From Proteus alimentorum (GTDB lineage Bacteria; Pseudomonadota; Gammaproteobacteria; Enterobacterales; Enterobacteriaceae): a DNA stretch of 64,000 nt. This document shows positions 19,621 to 28,509 of this stretch, piece by piece. The stretch's first letter is position 1; each line of letters opens with the position of its first letter. Under the pieces are notes generated by a model. The model saw only the letters and a program-made list of their open reading frames with translations, had not been told where the DNA came from and made no database searches. Made by a program: the position numbers and the translations under genes. Location of the stretch: the NCBI RefSeq assembly GCF_002607735.1, contig NZ_NBVR01000024.1, forward strand, positions 124,001 through 188,000, in the 5' to 3' direction.

Positions 19621-20808
19621 ATGGAATATTTAAGTTATCAGACCGCTCAATTGGAGCAACTGAATGCATTTTGGACTGCAAAAGAAATTGAGCAACAACC
19701 AGAATGTTGGAAGAAAACATGGCAGTCAGTAAAAGAAAAACGTGCTGATATTGAAGCTTTTTTAAATAAAGCGCTCGCAGTACCTCATGCGCGAATTATT
19801 TTAACAGGTGCGGGTACATCTGCGTTTGCTGGTAAAGCATTAGCGCCTATTTTAAGTGGTCACACAAAACGTCGAGTAGATGCGATTGCAACAACGGATT
19901 TGGTGGCTGATCCACAAGAATATTTAGCGGAAGACATTCCTACGTTATTAATTTCTTTTGCTCGCTCGGGGAATAGCCCTGAAAGTGTAGCTGCGCTAGA
20001 TGTTGCAACTGAGTGTCTATCACAATGTTATCACCTCGTATTGACTTGTAACCCTAATGGCAAGCTTTATGAGTATTGCCAAAATAACAGCAGCGCATTG
20101 GCATTATTGATGCCAGAAGAATCCAATGATCGTTCTTTAGCGATGACCTCCAGTTTTTCATCCATGATGATGGCTGCTGTGACTATCTTTTTAGGTGATA
20201 ACGTCTTTAGTGACTCCATCGCGCCATTCTTTAGTAATTATAAAGCGCAGTTTGATAAAGCGAATCAAATTATTAGGGATAAATATGCCGGTAAGTTTAA
20301 ACGGGTTATTTATCTAGGAAGTGGTGGTTTACAAGGGTTAGCGCAAGAAGCCTCATTAAAAATGTTAGAGCTTACTGCGGGTAAAGTGGTTGCTAATTTT
20401 GATACCCCATTAGGTTTTCGACATGGCCCTAAGTCTATCGTAAATAAAGAAACTTTAGTGGTGATGTTTTTCTCTAATGATGCTTATACACGTCAATATG
20501 AGACGGACTTATTACGAGAAGTTATTCACGATAATGCAGCAGGTAAAGTGATCGCGATCACCGCACGAAATGATAATGCTTTCTCAAAAGAGAGTTTTGT
20601 TTATATTCCTGCGTTAGAGAACTGTTCCGATGTGGCGCTATTGTTCCCTTACTTGATGTTGGCGCAATCATTCGCATTTCACAGTTCGATTGCACTAGGG
20701 AATACGCCTGATAACCCGTCTCCGACAGGAGAAATCAACCGTGTTGTACAAGGCGTCACAATTTATCCGTTCTCCTACAAAAAAGACGACACACACAGTC
20801 TGCTTTAA
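19621..20808 (+). CDS. agaS: AgaS: galactosamine-6-phosphate deaminase/isomerase
   Basis: It converts galactosamine-6-phosphate into tagatose-6-phosphate plus ammonia. The 395-residue protein has two SIS sugar-isomerase domains (ILTGAGTSAFAGKALAPIL; SFARSGNSPESVAAL; YLGSGGLQGLAQEASLKMLE). I chose the ATG at 19621 over an in-frame TTG 12 bases earlier because a GAGGG site fits it. It follows the kbaZ stop by 12 bases. Earlier literature called the family a ketose/aldose isomerase. Confidence 0.9.
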   Translation: MEYLSYQTAQLEQLNAFWTAKEIEQQPECWKKTWQSVKEKRADIEAFLNKALAVPHARIILTGAGTSAFAGKALAPILSGHTKRRVDAIATTDLVADPQEYLAEDIPTLLISFARSGNSPESVAALDVATECLSQCYHLVLTCNPNGKLYEYCQNNSSALALLMPEESNDRSLAMTSSFSSMMMAAVTIFLGDNVFSDSIAPFFSNYKAQFDKANQIIRDKYAGKFKRVIYLGSGGLQGLAQEASLKMLELTAGKVVANFDTPLGFRHGPKSIVNKETLVVMFFSNDAYTRQYETDLLREVIHDNAAGKVIAITARNDNAFSKESFVYIPALENCSDVALLFPYLMLAQSFAFHSSIALGNTPDNPSPTGEINRVVQGVTIYPFSYKKDDTHSLL

Positions 20809-20837
20809 ATTAATAAAATATAATAAGAGAGCTAGTT

Positions 20838-21332
20838 ATGAACACACCAAATATTGTCTGGACCCGCATTGATGAACGATTACTCCACGGTCAAATTCGT
20901 ATTACGTGGGGTAAACATACAGAAGCAAACTTAATTTTAGTCGCTAATGATGATGCAGCTGATGGCCCTAATGCGGCATTTATGCAGGCTGGAATGAAAG
21001 CATCAGCTGGTGGTGAATATGCGGTTCGTTTCTTCTCTATTCAAAAAACCATTGATGTTATTAGTAAAGCATCTCCTCGTCAGAAAATTTTTGTTTTGTG
21101 TAATAACCCGAAAGATGTTGCCCGTTTAGTGGAAGGTGGCGTGCCTATTACTCACTGTAATGTTGGCAATATGCATTTTCATGAAGGGAAACGCCAAATT
21201 GCGAAAACGGTATCGGTCAATGATGCTGATATTGAGGCATTTAAAAGCCTTGTCGCAAACGGTGTGACTTGCACAGTTCAAAACACTCCCGATCAGACAC
21301 CCGTTGATGTATTAACGCTCGCATCAGCCTGA
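20838..21332 (+). CDS. agaV: PTS EIIB, mannose family, N-acetylgalactosamine-type
   Basis: It carries the phosphoryl group from EIIA to the incoming sugar. The 164-residue EIIB has the phosphorylation histidine in RIDERLLHGQI (His17). It is the first of four PTS genes (IIB, IIC, IID, IIA). By family this is a GalNAc transporter (AgaV-like). The presence of a cytoplasmic unsaturated glucuronyl hydrolase gene in the same operon suggests the sugar moved could be the unsaturated disaccharide, as in streptococcal hyaluronan loci. Confidence 0.9.
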   Translation: MNTPNIVWTRIDERLLHGQIRITWGKHTEANLILVANDDAADGPNAAFMQAGMKASAGGEYAVRFFSIQKTIDVISKASPRQKIFVLCNNPKDVARLVEGGVPITHCNVGNMHFHEGKRQIAKTVSVNDADIEAFKSLVANGVTCTVQNTPDQTPVDVLTLASA

Positions 21333-21348
21333 TAATTTCCTGAACAAA

Positions 21349-21368
21349 AAACCTGCATTAGCAGGTTT
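21349..21368 (+). promoter_or_regulatory. Intercistronic hairpin before agaW
   Basis: AAACCTGC and GCAGGTTT pair perfectly over 8 bases around ATTA. The hairpin ends 11 bases before the agaW start, with the GAGG ribosome site immediately after it. It could be a weak terminator, a processing site or an RNA stabiliser. Confidence 0.55.
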
Positions 21369-21379
21369 GAGGATTATTT

Positions 21380-22147
21380 ATGATTTTTGAAGCTTCTTTA
21401 GTGGCTTTATGGGCCTTCTTTTGCGGTATAGACAAGTATGACGTTGCATTAAATATTCACAGACCATTAATTACAGGACCTGTTGTTGGTCTGATTATGG
21501 GTGATATGCAGGTCGGATTGATTGCAGGTGCAACATTAGAACTTGCTTGGTTAGGACTTGTACCTAATGCCGGTGCTCAGCCACCAGATGTCACATTAGG
21601 CACCATTGCTGCTGTTGCTTTTGCCGTAATGACAAAACAGTCTCCTGAAGTTGCGATGGGTATCGGCATGCCAATTGCTGTGTTGATGCAAATGTTAGTG
21701 ATTGGCTTCTTTGCAGTAACCGCATTCACCATGGGCAAAGCAGATCGATATGCAGAACGAGCGGATGCAGCAGGGATTTCACGGCTACTGATTATTACGA
21801 TTACGGTGCGTTCATTACTCTATGCTTTGGTTGCTTTTGTGACGGTTTATTTCGGTGAACATGCGGCTCAATGGATTGATGAAAATACACCAAAAGTCTT
21901 ACTCGAAGGCTTAGGTATTGGCGCGAAAATGGTTCCTGCAATTGGTTTCGCCATGTTGCTAAAAATCATGTGGTCAAAAGAAGTTGCAGGTGTGTTCTTT
22001 ATTGGCTTTGTGATGACGACTTATCTAAAACTTCCAATTATGGCGGTCGCTATTTTAGGCGCGTCAGCCGCAGCACTTTACTTCTTCTTTAGTGGTAATA
22101 ACAAAAATTCAAGTCAGCAGAATGAGGATTTCGAAGATGGTATCTGA
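21380..22147 (+). CDS. agaW: PTS EIIC, mannose/sorbose family
   Basis: This 255-residue integral membrane protein forms the sugar channel together with EIID. Hydrophobic segments run through most of its length, with family motifs DKYDVALNIHRPLITGPVVG, MGDMQVGLIAGATLELAWLG and VPNAGAQPPDV near the N-terminus. It ends in a short acidic tail that overlaps the EIID start by 11 bases. Confidence 0.92.
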   Translation: MIFEASLVALWAFFCGIDKYDVALNIHRPLITGPVVGLIMGDMQVGLIAGATLELAWLGLVPNAGAQPPDVTLGTIAAVAFAVMTKQSPEVAMGIGMPIAVLMQMLVIGFFAVTAFTMGKADRYAERADAAGISRLLIITITVRSLLYALVAFVTVYFGEHAAQWIDENTPKVLLEGLGIGAKMVPAIGFAMLLKIMWSKEVAGVFFIGFVMTTYLKLPIMAVAILGASAAALYFFFSGNNKNSSQQNEDFEDGI

Positions 22148-23027
22148 TAACAGCACCGCATTGAAAACGCAGGATAAACCAGAAACGGGTTCTTTGATTG
22201 ATGGCATTGATGAATACCAAGATACCACTGTCAGAAAAGTTATCACTAAGGGCGATCTCTGGAAGTGTGCGTTCCGTGGCTTGTTTATGGAAGGTAACTT
22301 CAACTTTGAACGTATGCAAGGTGGTGGATTTGCATTCTCAATTATTCCTGCATTGAAAAAAATCCACGGAAATAATAAGCGTGACTATGCAACATCATTA
22401 AAAAACCATCTGCAGTTTTTTAATGCCAGTCCAAAGCTGTTTACCTTCCTATTAGGAACAGCTGTTGCAATGGAAGAGAACAAAGAGAAACCATCAACAG
22501 TTAACGTGATGAAGGTTGCAGGGATGGGGCCAACAGGGGGCATTGGTGATGCAATTGACCACATGACCTTGATGCCACTGACATTAGCATTAGGTGCTTC
22601 TATTGCAATGGAAGGATCAATTGCAGGGCCTTTTGTTTTCTTCTTTTTATACCAAATTGTGCACTTTTTAGTGTATTTCGGGCTGATGTTTATGGGCTAT
22701 CGCGCTGGCACGGCGGCAATGGTCAATATGAGCGATGCCACTGAAAAACTGGCTAAAGCCGCCAACATTATGGGGATCTTTGTCATAGGTGCGCTTAGTG
22801 CAACCTTTATCAAGGTACAAACCACCGCCTCGCTGGAGCTGGGAGGGAAGGTGGTTGAATTGCAAACCGCGCTCTTTGACAAAATCATGCCGAATTTACT
22901 GCCTCTGTGCTTAGTTTTCTTGATGTATAAAATGGTGAAAAGCACGGGTTTTTGGGGTAAGCCACCGGTGTTGATTTTCTCAACCTTAGCCTTTGGCGTT
23001 GTCGGTCACGTATTAGGATTCTTATAA
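22137..23027 (+). CDS. agaE: PTS EIID, mannose/sorbose family
   Basis: It is the second membrane component of the transporter. Typical EIID motifs are NFERMQGGGFAFSIIPALKK, then LKNHLQFFNASPKLFTFLLG and MGPTGGIGDAIDH. I set the start at the ATG inside the agaW stop region because GAGG (22124-22127) is well spaced for it. In-frame ATGs at 22092 and 22122 would add residues coded within agaW. The result is 296 residues. Confidence 0.9.
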   Translation: MVSDNSTALKTQDKPETGSLIDGIDEYQDTTVRKVITKGDLWKCAFRGLFMEGNFNFERMQGGGFAFSIIPALKKIHGNNKRDYATSLKNHLQFFNASPKLFTFLLGTAVAMEENKEKPSTVNVMKVAGMGPTGGIGDAIDHMTLMPLTLALGASIAMEGSIAGPFVFFFLYQIVHFLVYFGLMFMGYRAGTAAMVNMSDATEKLAKAANIMGIFVIGALSATFIKVQTTASLELGGKVVELQTALFDKIMPNLLPLCLVFLMYKMVKSTGFWGKPPVLIFSTLAFGVVGHVLGFL

Positions 23028-23126
23028 CAGAACGCTTTTATCGCCGTTGTTATTGTCAATCGAAATACATTATTAACTTGCTATAAACGGGCAGGAGAGC
23101 TTTCTGCTGCTCGCAAGGAGCCACTC

Positions 23127-23561
23127 ATGATAGGTCTTATTGTTTCAGGACATCTTAATTTTGCCTCAGGCATGGCATCAGCCGTAAAAGCGATTGCTGG
23201 AGAGCAGGAAGATATCGCGTTTATTGACTTTGTTGAGTCAATTTCCCCTGATGAATTAGAAGAAAAAATGCGTGAAGCGATTGACTCAATGTCATGTCAG
23301 CAATATCTCTTTTTAACGGATTTACCTGGTGGAACCCCTTGTAATCGTGCAATGGCAATTATGATGCAAAATCCTGCTGTTGAAGTGTTAGCAGGTGTGA
23401 ATCTACCGATGATTGTTAATGCAGCTTTTGAACGAGAAGGGTGTTCAGCGTCAGAATTAGTGCAAACGTTACGCGAAATAGGTCAAGAAAGTATTCAAGA
23501 TATTCGTGAGCAATTGGCTCAAATAGACAGCAATGATCTTGAAGAAGAAGACGGCTTATGA
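23127..23561 (+). CDS. agaF: PTS EIIA, mannose family
   Basis: The 144-residue soluble EIIA takes phosphate from HPr on His9 in IVSGHLNFASGM, and passes it to EIIB. DLPGGTPCNRAMA is a further family signature. The tail is acidic. Its stop overlaps the deacetylase start (ATGA). It lies 99 bases after EIID, a longer gap than others in the operon, with an AAGGAG site. Confidence 0.92.
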   Translation: MIGLIVSGHLNFASGMASAVKAIAGEQEDIAFIDFVESISPDELEEKMREAIDSMSCQQYLFLTDLPGGTPCNRAMAIMMQNPAVEVLAGVNLPMIVNAAFEREGCSASELVQTLREIGQESIQDIREQLAQIDSNDLEEEDGL

Positions 23562-24727
23562 GTCAGCGATATGCCATTTTGGCAGATAGAACCTTTACAC
23601 CAGAAGGTATTCGCTATCTCAGTTATGTCTGTGTTAAAGGTGAAAATATTGAGTCTATCACCACGCAAGCACCAACAGATTGCCCCATTATTCGCCTAAA
23701 AGGGAAATCGTTACTCCCGGGTTTTGTGGATATTCATATTCATGGTCGTGAAGGTGCGGATGTCATGGATGCGACTCAGCAAGGGTTACAAACCATTGCC
23801 GATGCTTTAGTGAAAACAGGTGTGGTTGCATGGGTTGGTACAACAGTAACAGCACCTATGGATGATATTCGTCAAGCATTATCACAAGTACGTGAGTTTT
23901 TATCAAAGCCACAAACGTCAGGTGCGTTATTACTCGGCAGCTTTTTAGAAGGACCTTATTTTACTGAGCGCCATAGAGGTTCGCATCCGGTGAAATATCT
24001 AAAAGCACCGACAATATCAGAGCTAGAAACACTGCTTGAAAGTGCGGGCGATACATTATTGCGTGTCGCTGTTGCGCCAGAAGCACAAGGTTCGATAGAA
24101 GCGATTGATTGGTTGGTCAATCGAGGTATTAAACCTAGTGTGGCACATACAGCGGCAACTTATGAACAAACGTCAGATGCATTTTTACGAGGTGCTGATT
24201 GTGGCGTGCACTTGTATAACGGTATGACGGGACTTCATCATCGCGAGCCGGGATGTTGTGGTGCTGTGTTGTATCACAATGTATTGGCAGAGTTGATTGC
24301 CGATGGCATTCATGTTCATCCCGTTATGATGCAATTAGCGTATCGGATGAAAGGCTACCAACAACTCGCTTTAATTACAGATTGCATGCGAGCAGGGGGA
24401 TTACCTGATGGTGACTACACGCTGGGTGCTCAAACCGTCAGCGTAACCAATGGTCAAGCAAAAACAGCCGATGGCTCTTTGGCTGGGAGTACTTGTAGCT
24501 TAGATAGTGCATTAAGAAATATGGTGCAACTAGCGCATGTCCCTGAGTGGGAAGCGGTACAAATGGCAAGTGCGATCCCAGCAGAGTATCTCGGTATCGG
24601 CGATAAATTGGGTTATATCAAAGCGGGACGGCAAGCCAGCTTTGCTGTGGTGGATGAGTGTTTTCATCTCACCGATACATTCATCAGAGGAAATCATATT
24701 TACTCTGTATCCGGGGAAAATGCATAG
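23558..24727 (+). CDS. agaA: N-acetylgalactosamine-6-phosphate deacetylase
   Basis: It removes acetate from GalNAc-6-phosphate to give galactosamine-6-phosphate. The 389-residue amidohydrolase has the metal motif [11 protein letters not shown] (His60, His62), FLEGPYF with a metal-binding Glu, PSVAHTAAT, and the catalytic Asp region [10 protein letters not shown]. NagA acts on the GlcNAc isomer and is close in sequence. The operon context (agaS, kbaZ, GalNAc-type PTS) favours AgaA. Confidence 0.9.
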   Translation: MSQRYAILADRTFTPEGIRYLSYVCVKGENIESITTQAPTDCPIIRLKGKSLLPGFVDIHIHGREGADVMDATQQGLQTIADALVKTGVVAWVGTTVTAPMDDIRQALSQVREFLSKPQTSGALLLGSFLEGPYFTERHRGSHPVKYLKAPTISELETLLESAGDTLLRVAVAPEAQGSIEAIDWLVNRGIKPSVAHTAATYEQTSDAFLRGADCGVHLYNGMTGLHHREPGCCGAVLYHNVLAELIADGIHVHPVMMQLAYRMKGYQQLALITDCMRAGGLPDGDYTLGAQTVSVTNGQAKTADGSLAGSTCSLDSALRNMVQLAHVPEWEAVQMASAIPAEYLGIGDKLGYIKAGRQASFAVVDECFHLTDTFIRGNHIYSVSGENA

Positions 24728-24770
24728 CTTTTCAGTTATGCACCCTATCAGTAAAAATGAGGTATTTATA

Positions 24771-25601
24771 ATGGAAATTCGTCAGCCAATTCATAGTGAA
24801 CATGCTAAAAGGCTTGATACAGAAGGACTTCGTAAGGAGTTCCTGATTGAAAACCTATTCTGTGAAGGGGAAATGAATCTCACTTATAGCCATATAGATC
24901 GCATTATTGTTGGCGGTATTGTTCCTACAACACAGCCTTTAGCGCTAATGGCAGGTAAAGCATTAGGCGTTGATTTCTTTTTAGAAAGACGCGAATTAGG
25001 TGCCATCAATATTGGCGGTGCTGGCAAAGTGATTGTTGATGGTGAAGTGTTTGATATTGGTGCTCGTGAAGCGATTTATATCGGAATGGGCGCTAAAAGT
25101 GTTGAATTTACTAGCGACTGTGTAGAAACACCTGCGCGTTTTTATATGAATTGTGCACCCGCTCATCATACTTACCCAACGCGTAAAATAACACAACAAC
25201 AAGCATCACCAGAAAAAATTGGTAATGCAGAAAACTGTAACGTTCGTACTATTTATAAATTCTTACATCCATCAGTTCTGCCAACGTGCCAATTATCCAT
25301 GGGAATGACAGTTCTTGAGCCGGGCAGCTTATGGAATACCATGCCTTGCCATACCCATGAGCGTCGTATGGAAGTGTATCTCTATTTTGATATGAAAGAT
25401 GACAATGTGGTTTTCCATTATATGGGAGAACCAACTGAAACACGTCACTTAGTGGTACGTAATGAGCAAGCGGTTATTAGCCCTAGCTGGTCAATTCACT
25501 CCGGTGTGGGATCTGCATCTTATACCTTTATTTGGGGGATGGTGGGTGAAAATCAGGTGTTCCACGATATGGATCACGTCGCAATGAAAGATCTGAAATA
25601 A
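24771..25601 (+). CDS. kduI: 5-keto-4-deoxyuronate isomerase
   Basis: It converts 4-deoxy-L-threo-5-hexosulose uronate, the product of unsaturated uronate opening, to 2,5-diketo-3-deoxygluconate. The 276-residue bicupin enzyme has a zinc site in [17 protein letters not shown] use the ATG at 24771, preceded by GAGG. The frame is open further upstream inside agaA, but [20 protein letters not shown] is the normal KduI N-terminus. Confidence 0.94.
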   Translation: MEIRQPIHSEHAKRLDTEGLRKEFLIENLFCEGEMNLTYSHIDRIIVGGIVPTTQPLALMAGKALGVDFFLERRELGAINIGGAGKVIVDGEVFDIGAREAIYIGMGAKSVEFTSDCVETPARFYMNCAPAHHTYPTRKITQQQASPEKIGNAENCNVRTIYKFLHPSVLPTCQLSMGMTVLEPGSLWNTMPCHTHERRMEVYLYFDMKDDNVVFHYMGEPTETRHLVVRNEQAVISPSWSIHSGVGSASYTFIWGMVGENQVFHDMDHVAMKDLK

Positions 25602-25642
25602 CGACCCATAGTCATATTTCTCTTATCCTACAAATAATAAAA

Positions 25643-25665
25643 GGTGTGGCAGTGATTGCCACACC
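25643..25665 (+). promoter_or_regulatory. Intercistronic hairpin before kduD
   Basis: GGTGTGGCA and TGCCACACC pair perfectly over 9 bases around GTGAT. The ribosome site AGAGG follows directly, and kduD starts 14 bases after the stem. No T-run follows. Confidence 0.6.
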
Positions 25666-25679
25666 CAAGAGGTTTCGTC

Positions 25680-26435
25680 ATGAATTTATTTGATTTAAGT
25701 GGCAAAGTTGCCATTGTTACAGGTTGTAATACAGGTTTAGGTCAAGGTATGGCAATCGGTTTAGCGCAAGCTGGTGCTGATATTGTTGGTGTGGGAATTC
25801 AAGATGCACCAGAAACACGTCAGCAAGTAGAAGCGTTGGGTCGACGTTTTCACTACATTACTCAAAATTTAATGGAACAAGATGGACTAGAAAGTTTAGT
25901 CGATGAAGCGGTTTCCGTTATGGGGCGTATTGATATTCTGGTGAATAATGCGGGTATTATTCGTCGTGAAGATTTGTTGGAATTTAGTGAAAAAGATTGG
26001 GATGATGTGATTGATATTAACCAAAAAACACTGTTCTTCTTATCACAAAAAGTCGCTCGCCAATTTGTGAAACAAGGGGATGGTGGCAAAATAATCAATA
26101 TCGCTTCAATGCTCTCTTATCAAGGTGGTATTCGCGTACCGTCTTACACTGCCAGTAAATCTGCAGTAATGGGATTAACTCGTGCGTTAGCGACGGAGTT
26201 ATCTCAATACAACATTAACGTAAATGCGATTGCACCAGGCTATATGGCAACAGATAACACGGCGGCATTACGTGCCGATGAAGCACGTAATGCGGCTATC
26301 TTAGAACGTATTCCTGCTGGGCGTTGGGGAACACCAGAAGATGTTGCAGGTCCTGCAATTTTCTTGGCCTCTAAAGCCAGTGATTATGTTAATGGATACA
26401 CAATTGCAGTAGATGGTGGTTGGTTAGCTCGTTAA
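25680..26435 (+). CDS. kduD: 2-deoxy-D-gluconate 3-dehydrogenase / 2,5-diketo-3-deoxygluconate reductase
   Basis: It reduces 2,5-diketo-3-deoxygluconate to KDG with NAD(P)H. The 251-residue short-chain dehydrogenase has the cofactor motif TGCNTGLGQG, NNAGI, catalytic Ser in IINIASMLSYQGG, and YTASK. The ATG at 25680 follows AGAGG, and the open frame extends upstream only by non-homologous residues. Confidence 0.94.
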   Translation: MNLFDLSGKVAIVTGCNTGLGQGMAIGLAQAGADIVGVGIQDAPETRQQVEALGRRFHYITQNLMEQDGLESLVDEAVSVMGRIDILVNNAGIIRREDLLEFSEKDWDDVIDINQKTLFFLSQKVARQFVKQGDGGKIINIASMLSYQGGIRVPSYTASKSAVMGLTRALATELSQYNINVNAIAPGYMATDNTAALRADEARNAAILERIPAGRWGTPEDVAGPAIFLASKASDYVNGYTIAVDGGWLAR

Positions 26436-26452
26436 TTTCATGGAGAAATAGG

Positions 26453-27514
26453 ATGGAACACGCTAATACAGAGGCTTTGCAAAGAGATACCGTATTGCAA
26501 AATATGAAACGAGTTTATCGTTATCAGTCGGCTAATCAAGTTCGCTGTGTTCGCCGTCGTAGTGGTAAAACACGTTTTATTAAAGACACAGATTGGGAAC
26601 GCGGTGTTTTATGGACCTGCGTGAGTGCGGCATGGCAAGCAACACAAGACGAAGAGTATCTTAATGGTGTATTAAATTACACGTTGCATACAGGGTTTAG
26701 AACTGGGCCAAATGCACGTTTTGCGGATGACCATGTTTGTGTACAAGCTTACCTTTCAGTAAGCCCGCTTTTTGAACAATCTGAAATTCTTGAACCAACC
26801 GTTAAAGCATTCGAGATTATGCTTAATGATCCTAAGCCGGGTCGTGAAGATTGGTGGTGGTGTGATGCACTTTTTATGGCACCTCCAGGTTTTGCTGCAT
26901 TGGCTGAAATTGCCGGCGAGCGACGTTATTTGGATTATATGCATACGGCTTATTGGGATGCGATTGAGCATTTACGTGATCCTGAAACTGGGTTGATTTA
27001 CCGCGATCACCGTTATATTCCTGATGGTCAAGGAAATGAAATGCGTGAGGCTAACGGTGAGAAAGTATTTTGGAGTCGTGGTATTGGATGGGTTTTAGCT
27101 TCCGTTCCTCGTATTCTTCAATATATGCCTGATGATTATCATGGGCGTGAACGTTATATTGCGTTGTTTAAAGAATTAGCGACATCCATCCTAGATTATC
27201 AACATGCAGATGGTTTTTGGCGAACCAGTTTGTTAGATCCTGATAATTTTCCTGCACCTGAAAGTTCAGCAACGGCGCTTTTTTGTTATGGACTTGCATG
27301 GGGAATTAATCAGGGAGTATTAGAGAAAGAAATTTATTTCCCTGCATTAAATAAAGCATGGTCAGCATTACAAACCTGTATTCATGACAATGGCATGATA
27401 GGTTGGGTTCAACTTCCTGCATTTAACCCTCGTGAAGTGAAGTTTGAACATAATATGGATTATGGTGCTGGTGCTTATTTATTAGCAGGGAGTGAAGTGT
27501 TAAAACTTTTGTGA
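26453..27514 (+). CDS. GH105-type unsaturated glucuronyl hydrolase
   Basis: It hydrates the double bond of the 4,5-unsaturated uronic acid made by lyases, releasing the 5-keto uronate and the amino sugar. The 353-residue alpha/alpha-barrel protein has the catalytic-region motif DWWWCDALFMAPPGFAAL, plus KVFWSRGIGWVLASVPRILQ and DGFWRTSLLDP, as in YteR-like enzymes. No signal peptide is present, so it acts in the cytoplasm. I use the ATG at 26453, preceded by GGAG, 17 bases after kduD. GH88 enzymes do the same job in other bacteria. Confidence 0.88.
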   Translation: MEHANTEALQRDTVLQNMKRVYRYQSANQVRCVRRRSGKTRFIKDTDWERGVLWTCVSAAWQATQDEEYLNGVLNYTLHTGFRTGPNARFADDHVCVQAYLSVSPLFEQSEILEPTVKAFEIMLNDPKPGREDWWWCDALFMAPPGFAALAEIAGERRYLDYMHTAYWDAIEHLRDPETGLIYRDHRYIPDGQGNEMREANGEKVFWSRGIGWVLASVPRILQYMPDDYHGRERYIALFKELATSILDYQHADGFWRTSLLDPDNFPAPESSATALFCYGLAWGINQGVLEKEIYFPALNKAWSALQTCIHDNGMIGWVQLPAFNPREVKFEHNMDYGAGAYLLAGSEVLKLL

Positions 27515-27597
27515 AATAGCGAGATCCTTGATATTGACGCTTTGTTGTTTTTATTGTGCCTTACATGCCTTCCGCGCAATATTTTCCTAATTAGGAT

Positions 27598-27626
27598 GCC
27601 GACCAAAATAGGGGTCGGCTTTTTTA
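27598..27626 (+). terminator. Terminator of the agaR-GH105 operon
   Basis: GCCGACC (27598-27604) and GGTCGGC (27613-27619) pair around AAAATAGG and are followed by TTTTTTA. Confidence 0.88.
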
Positions 27627-27640
27627 TGCTTATTTAATAA

Positions 27641-27674
27641 AATAAGAGGTAACAATAACCTGTTACCTCTTATT
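27641..27674 (-). terminator. Terminator of the unit 1 Hok-like mRNA
   Basis: AATAAGAGGTAACA and TGTTACCTCTTATT pair perfectly over 14 bases. On the minus strand the hairpin runs into TTTATTAAAT, so it can end a leftward transcript. Unit 2 has the same arms at 28159-28172 and 28179-28192. Confidence 0.6.
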
Positions 27675-27746
27675 GTAAATTAGGGTGCTTAGATTAAACC
27701 GTAATAACTTAATTCGAAAATTGCGGGGGATTTCTCCCCCACAAGG

Positions 27747-27899
27747 TTAGTGTTTATTATTGATAAACTTAACCTGAACATTTATATATTCACTATTAAT
27801 CGTGAAATTCTCAATTGGATTGTTATAGAATAAAGTTATCAATAATATGGTGATATTTACACTAATAACAATCATACTAATAAGAGAATATTTGTTCAT
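27747..27899 (-). CDS. Hok/Gef-like type I toxin peptide, unit 1
   Basis: The 50-residue peptide begins MNKYSLISMIVISVNITILL, with a Lys-Tyr start and one hydrophobic helix, then a polar tail ending in VQVKFINNKH. Size, KYSLI start and layout fit Hok family toxins, which depolarise the inner membrane. The family's Cys-Glu region after the helix is not conserved. A leader frame of 63 codons (from 28088) runs in phase into it, in the position of mok. The toxin assignment is inferred. Confidence 0.5.
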   Translation of the reverse strand: MNKYSLISMIVISVNITILLITLFYNNPIENFTINSEYINVQVKFINNKH

Positions 27900-27996
27900 C
27901 TTCTTGACAGTTCCTCTATAAGGAGGCAGAATCAAGTTGTCACGTTTGAGGCGGCCTCGGTTAATGTTAAATAACATAATCGGGGCTTTTCTCTTT
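27890..27996 (+). ncRNA. Putative Sok-like antisense RNA, unit 1
   Basis: On the strand opposite the toxin, GCCTCGGTTAATGTT (27954-27968) pairs with AACATAATCGGGGC (27973-27986) and runs into TTTTCTCTTT, a good intrinsic terminator. This resembles the Sok-type terminator of chromosomal hok loci. A possible promoter is TTTACA (27856-27861), 16 bases, TAATAA (27878-27883). The start at about 27890 is a guess. Confidence 0.45.
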
Positions 27997-28299
27997 CTGG
28001 GTCTTAAAAAATGCTTGAACCAGATTGATCCAAGCACCCGCGCAGAGAATAGCAAAATATTTATTTGAGACAACACATTTATTATCAATAATAAATTATT
28101 CGATTTGTTTTCGTTATTTAAAATAAATAATTGATTCGCTAACGGGTGTAATTAATAAAATAAGAGGTAACAGCAATCTGTTACCTCTTATTGTAAATTA
28201 GGGTGCTTAGAGTAAAACACAATAATTGAAAAAGGAAACTGTGGGGGAATGCTCCCCCACAAGATTAATATCAAATAAAAAATATATTAACCTGAATCA

Positions 28300-28410
28300 T
28301 TAAATATCCATTATTTGGTATGAATAAACAAAAAGTGTATTCTCTAATAATACGTTACTTGATATTATCATCGTGGCGATCATTAGCCCGATTAAAGAAT
28401 ATTTTTTCAT
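28300..28410 (-). CDS. Hok/Gef-like peptide, unit 2, shorter
   Basis: The 36-residue peptide MKKYSLIGLMIATMIISSNV LLENTLFVYSYQIMDI shares the (N/K)KYSLI start with unit 1 and has one hydrophobic helix. An AAGAGGAA site precedes the ATG. A leader frame of 64 codons (28601 to 28407) ends at a TGA that overlaps this ATG, the arrangement expected for a coupled mok-hok pair. The tail is short, so the peptide may be inactive. Confidence 0.45.
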   Translation of the reverse strand: MKKYSLIGLMIATMIISSNVLLENTLFVYSYQIMDI

Positions 28411-28466
28411 TTCCTCTTGCGCTCCGATAAAAATGGAGGCAGAATCAAATTGTTGGGTTTGAGTCC

Positions 28467-28509
28467 GCCTCGGTTAATGTTAAATAACATAATCGGGGCT
28501 TTTCTCTTT
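28467..28509 (+). ncRNA. Putative Sok-like antisense RNA 3' end, unit 2
   Basis: The same Sok-like terminator as unit 1: GCCTCGGTTAATGTT pairs with AACATAATCGGGGC and is followed by TTTTCTCTTT. Only the terminator end is placed here. The 5' end cannot be set from sequence. Confidence 0.4.

Larger units (their letters stand above)
27634..28142. repeat. Tandem duplication, unit 1 (Hok/Sok-like locus)
   Basis: This roughly 509-base unit matches the following unit at 28152-28655 from TTAATAAAATAAGAGGTAAC through to TTGATTCGCTAA. Both carry a 14-base hairpin (here 27641-27654 with 27661-27674), a G5/C5 hairpin, a Hok-like peptide gene on the minus strand, and a Sok-like terminator on the plus strand. 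The arms of the 14-base hairpin are conserved while the loops differ, as expected for selected RNA structure. Confidence 0.75.

Noticed and set aside
24537..24770. An N-terminal extension of kduI reaching back into agaA.
   Set aside because: The extension is coded in a shifted frame within agaA and has no KduI homology. The ATG at 24771 has a good ribosome site.
27747..28088. A single 113-residue protein covering the whole unit 1 frame.
   Set aside because: The second unit breaks the same frame at the toxin start, and the N-terminal 63 codons overlie conserved RNA structure, so a leader plus a short toxin is the better reading.
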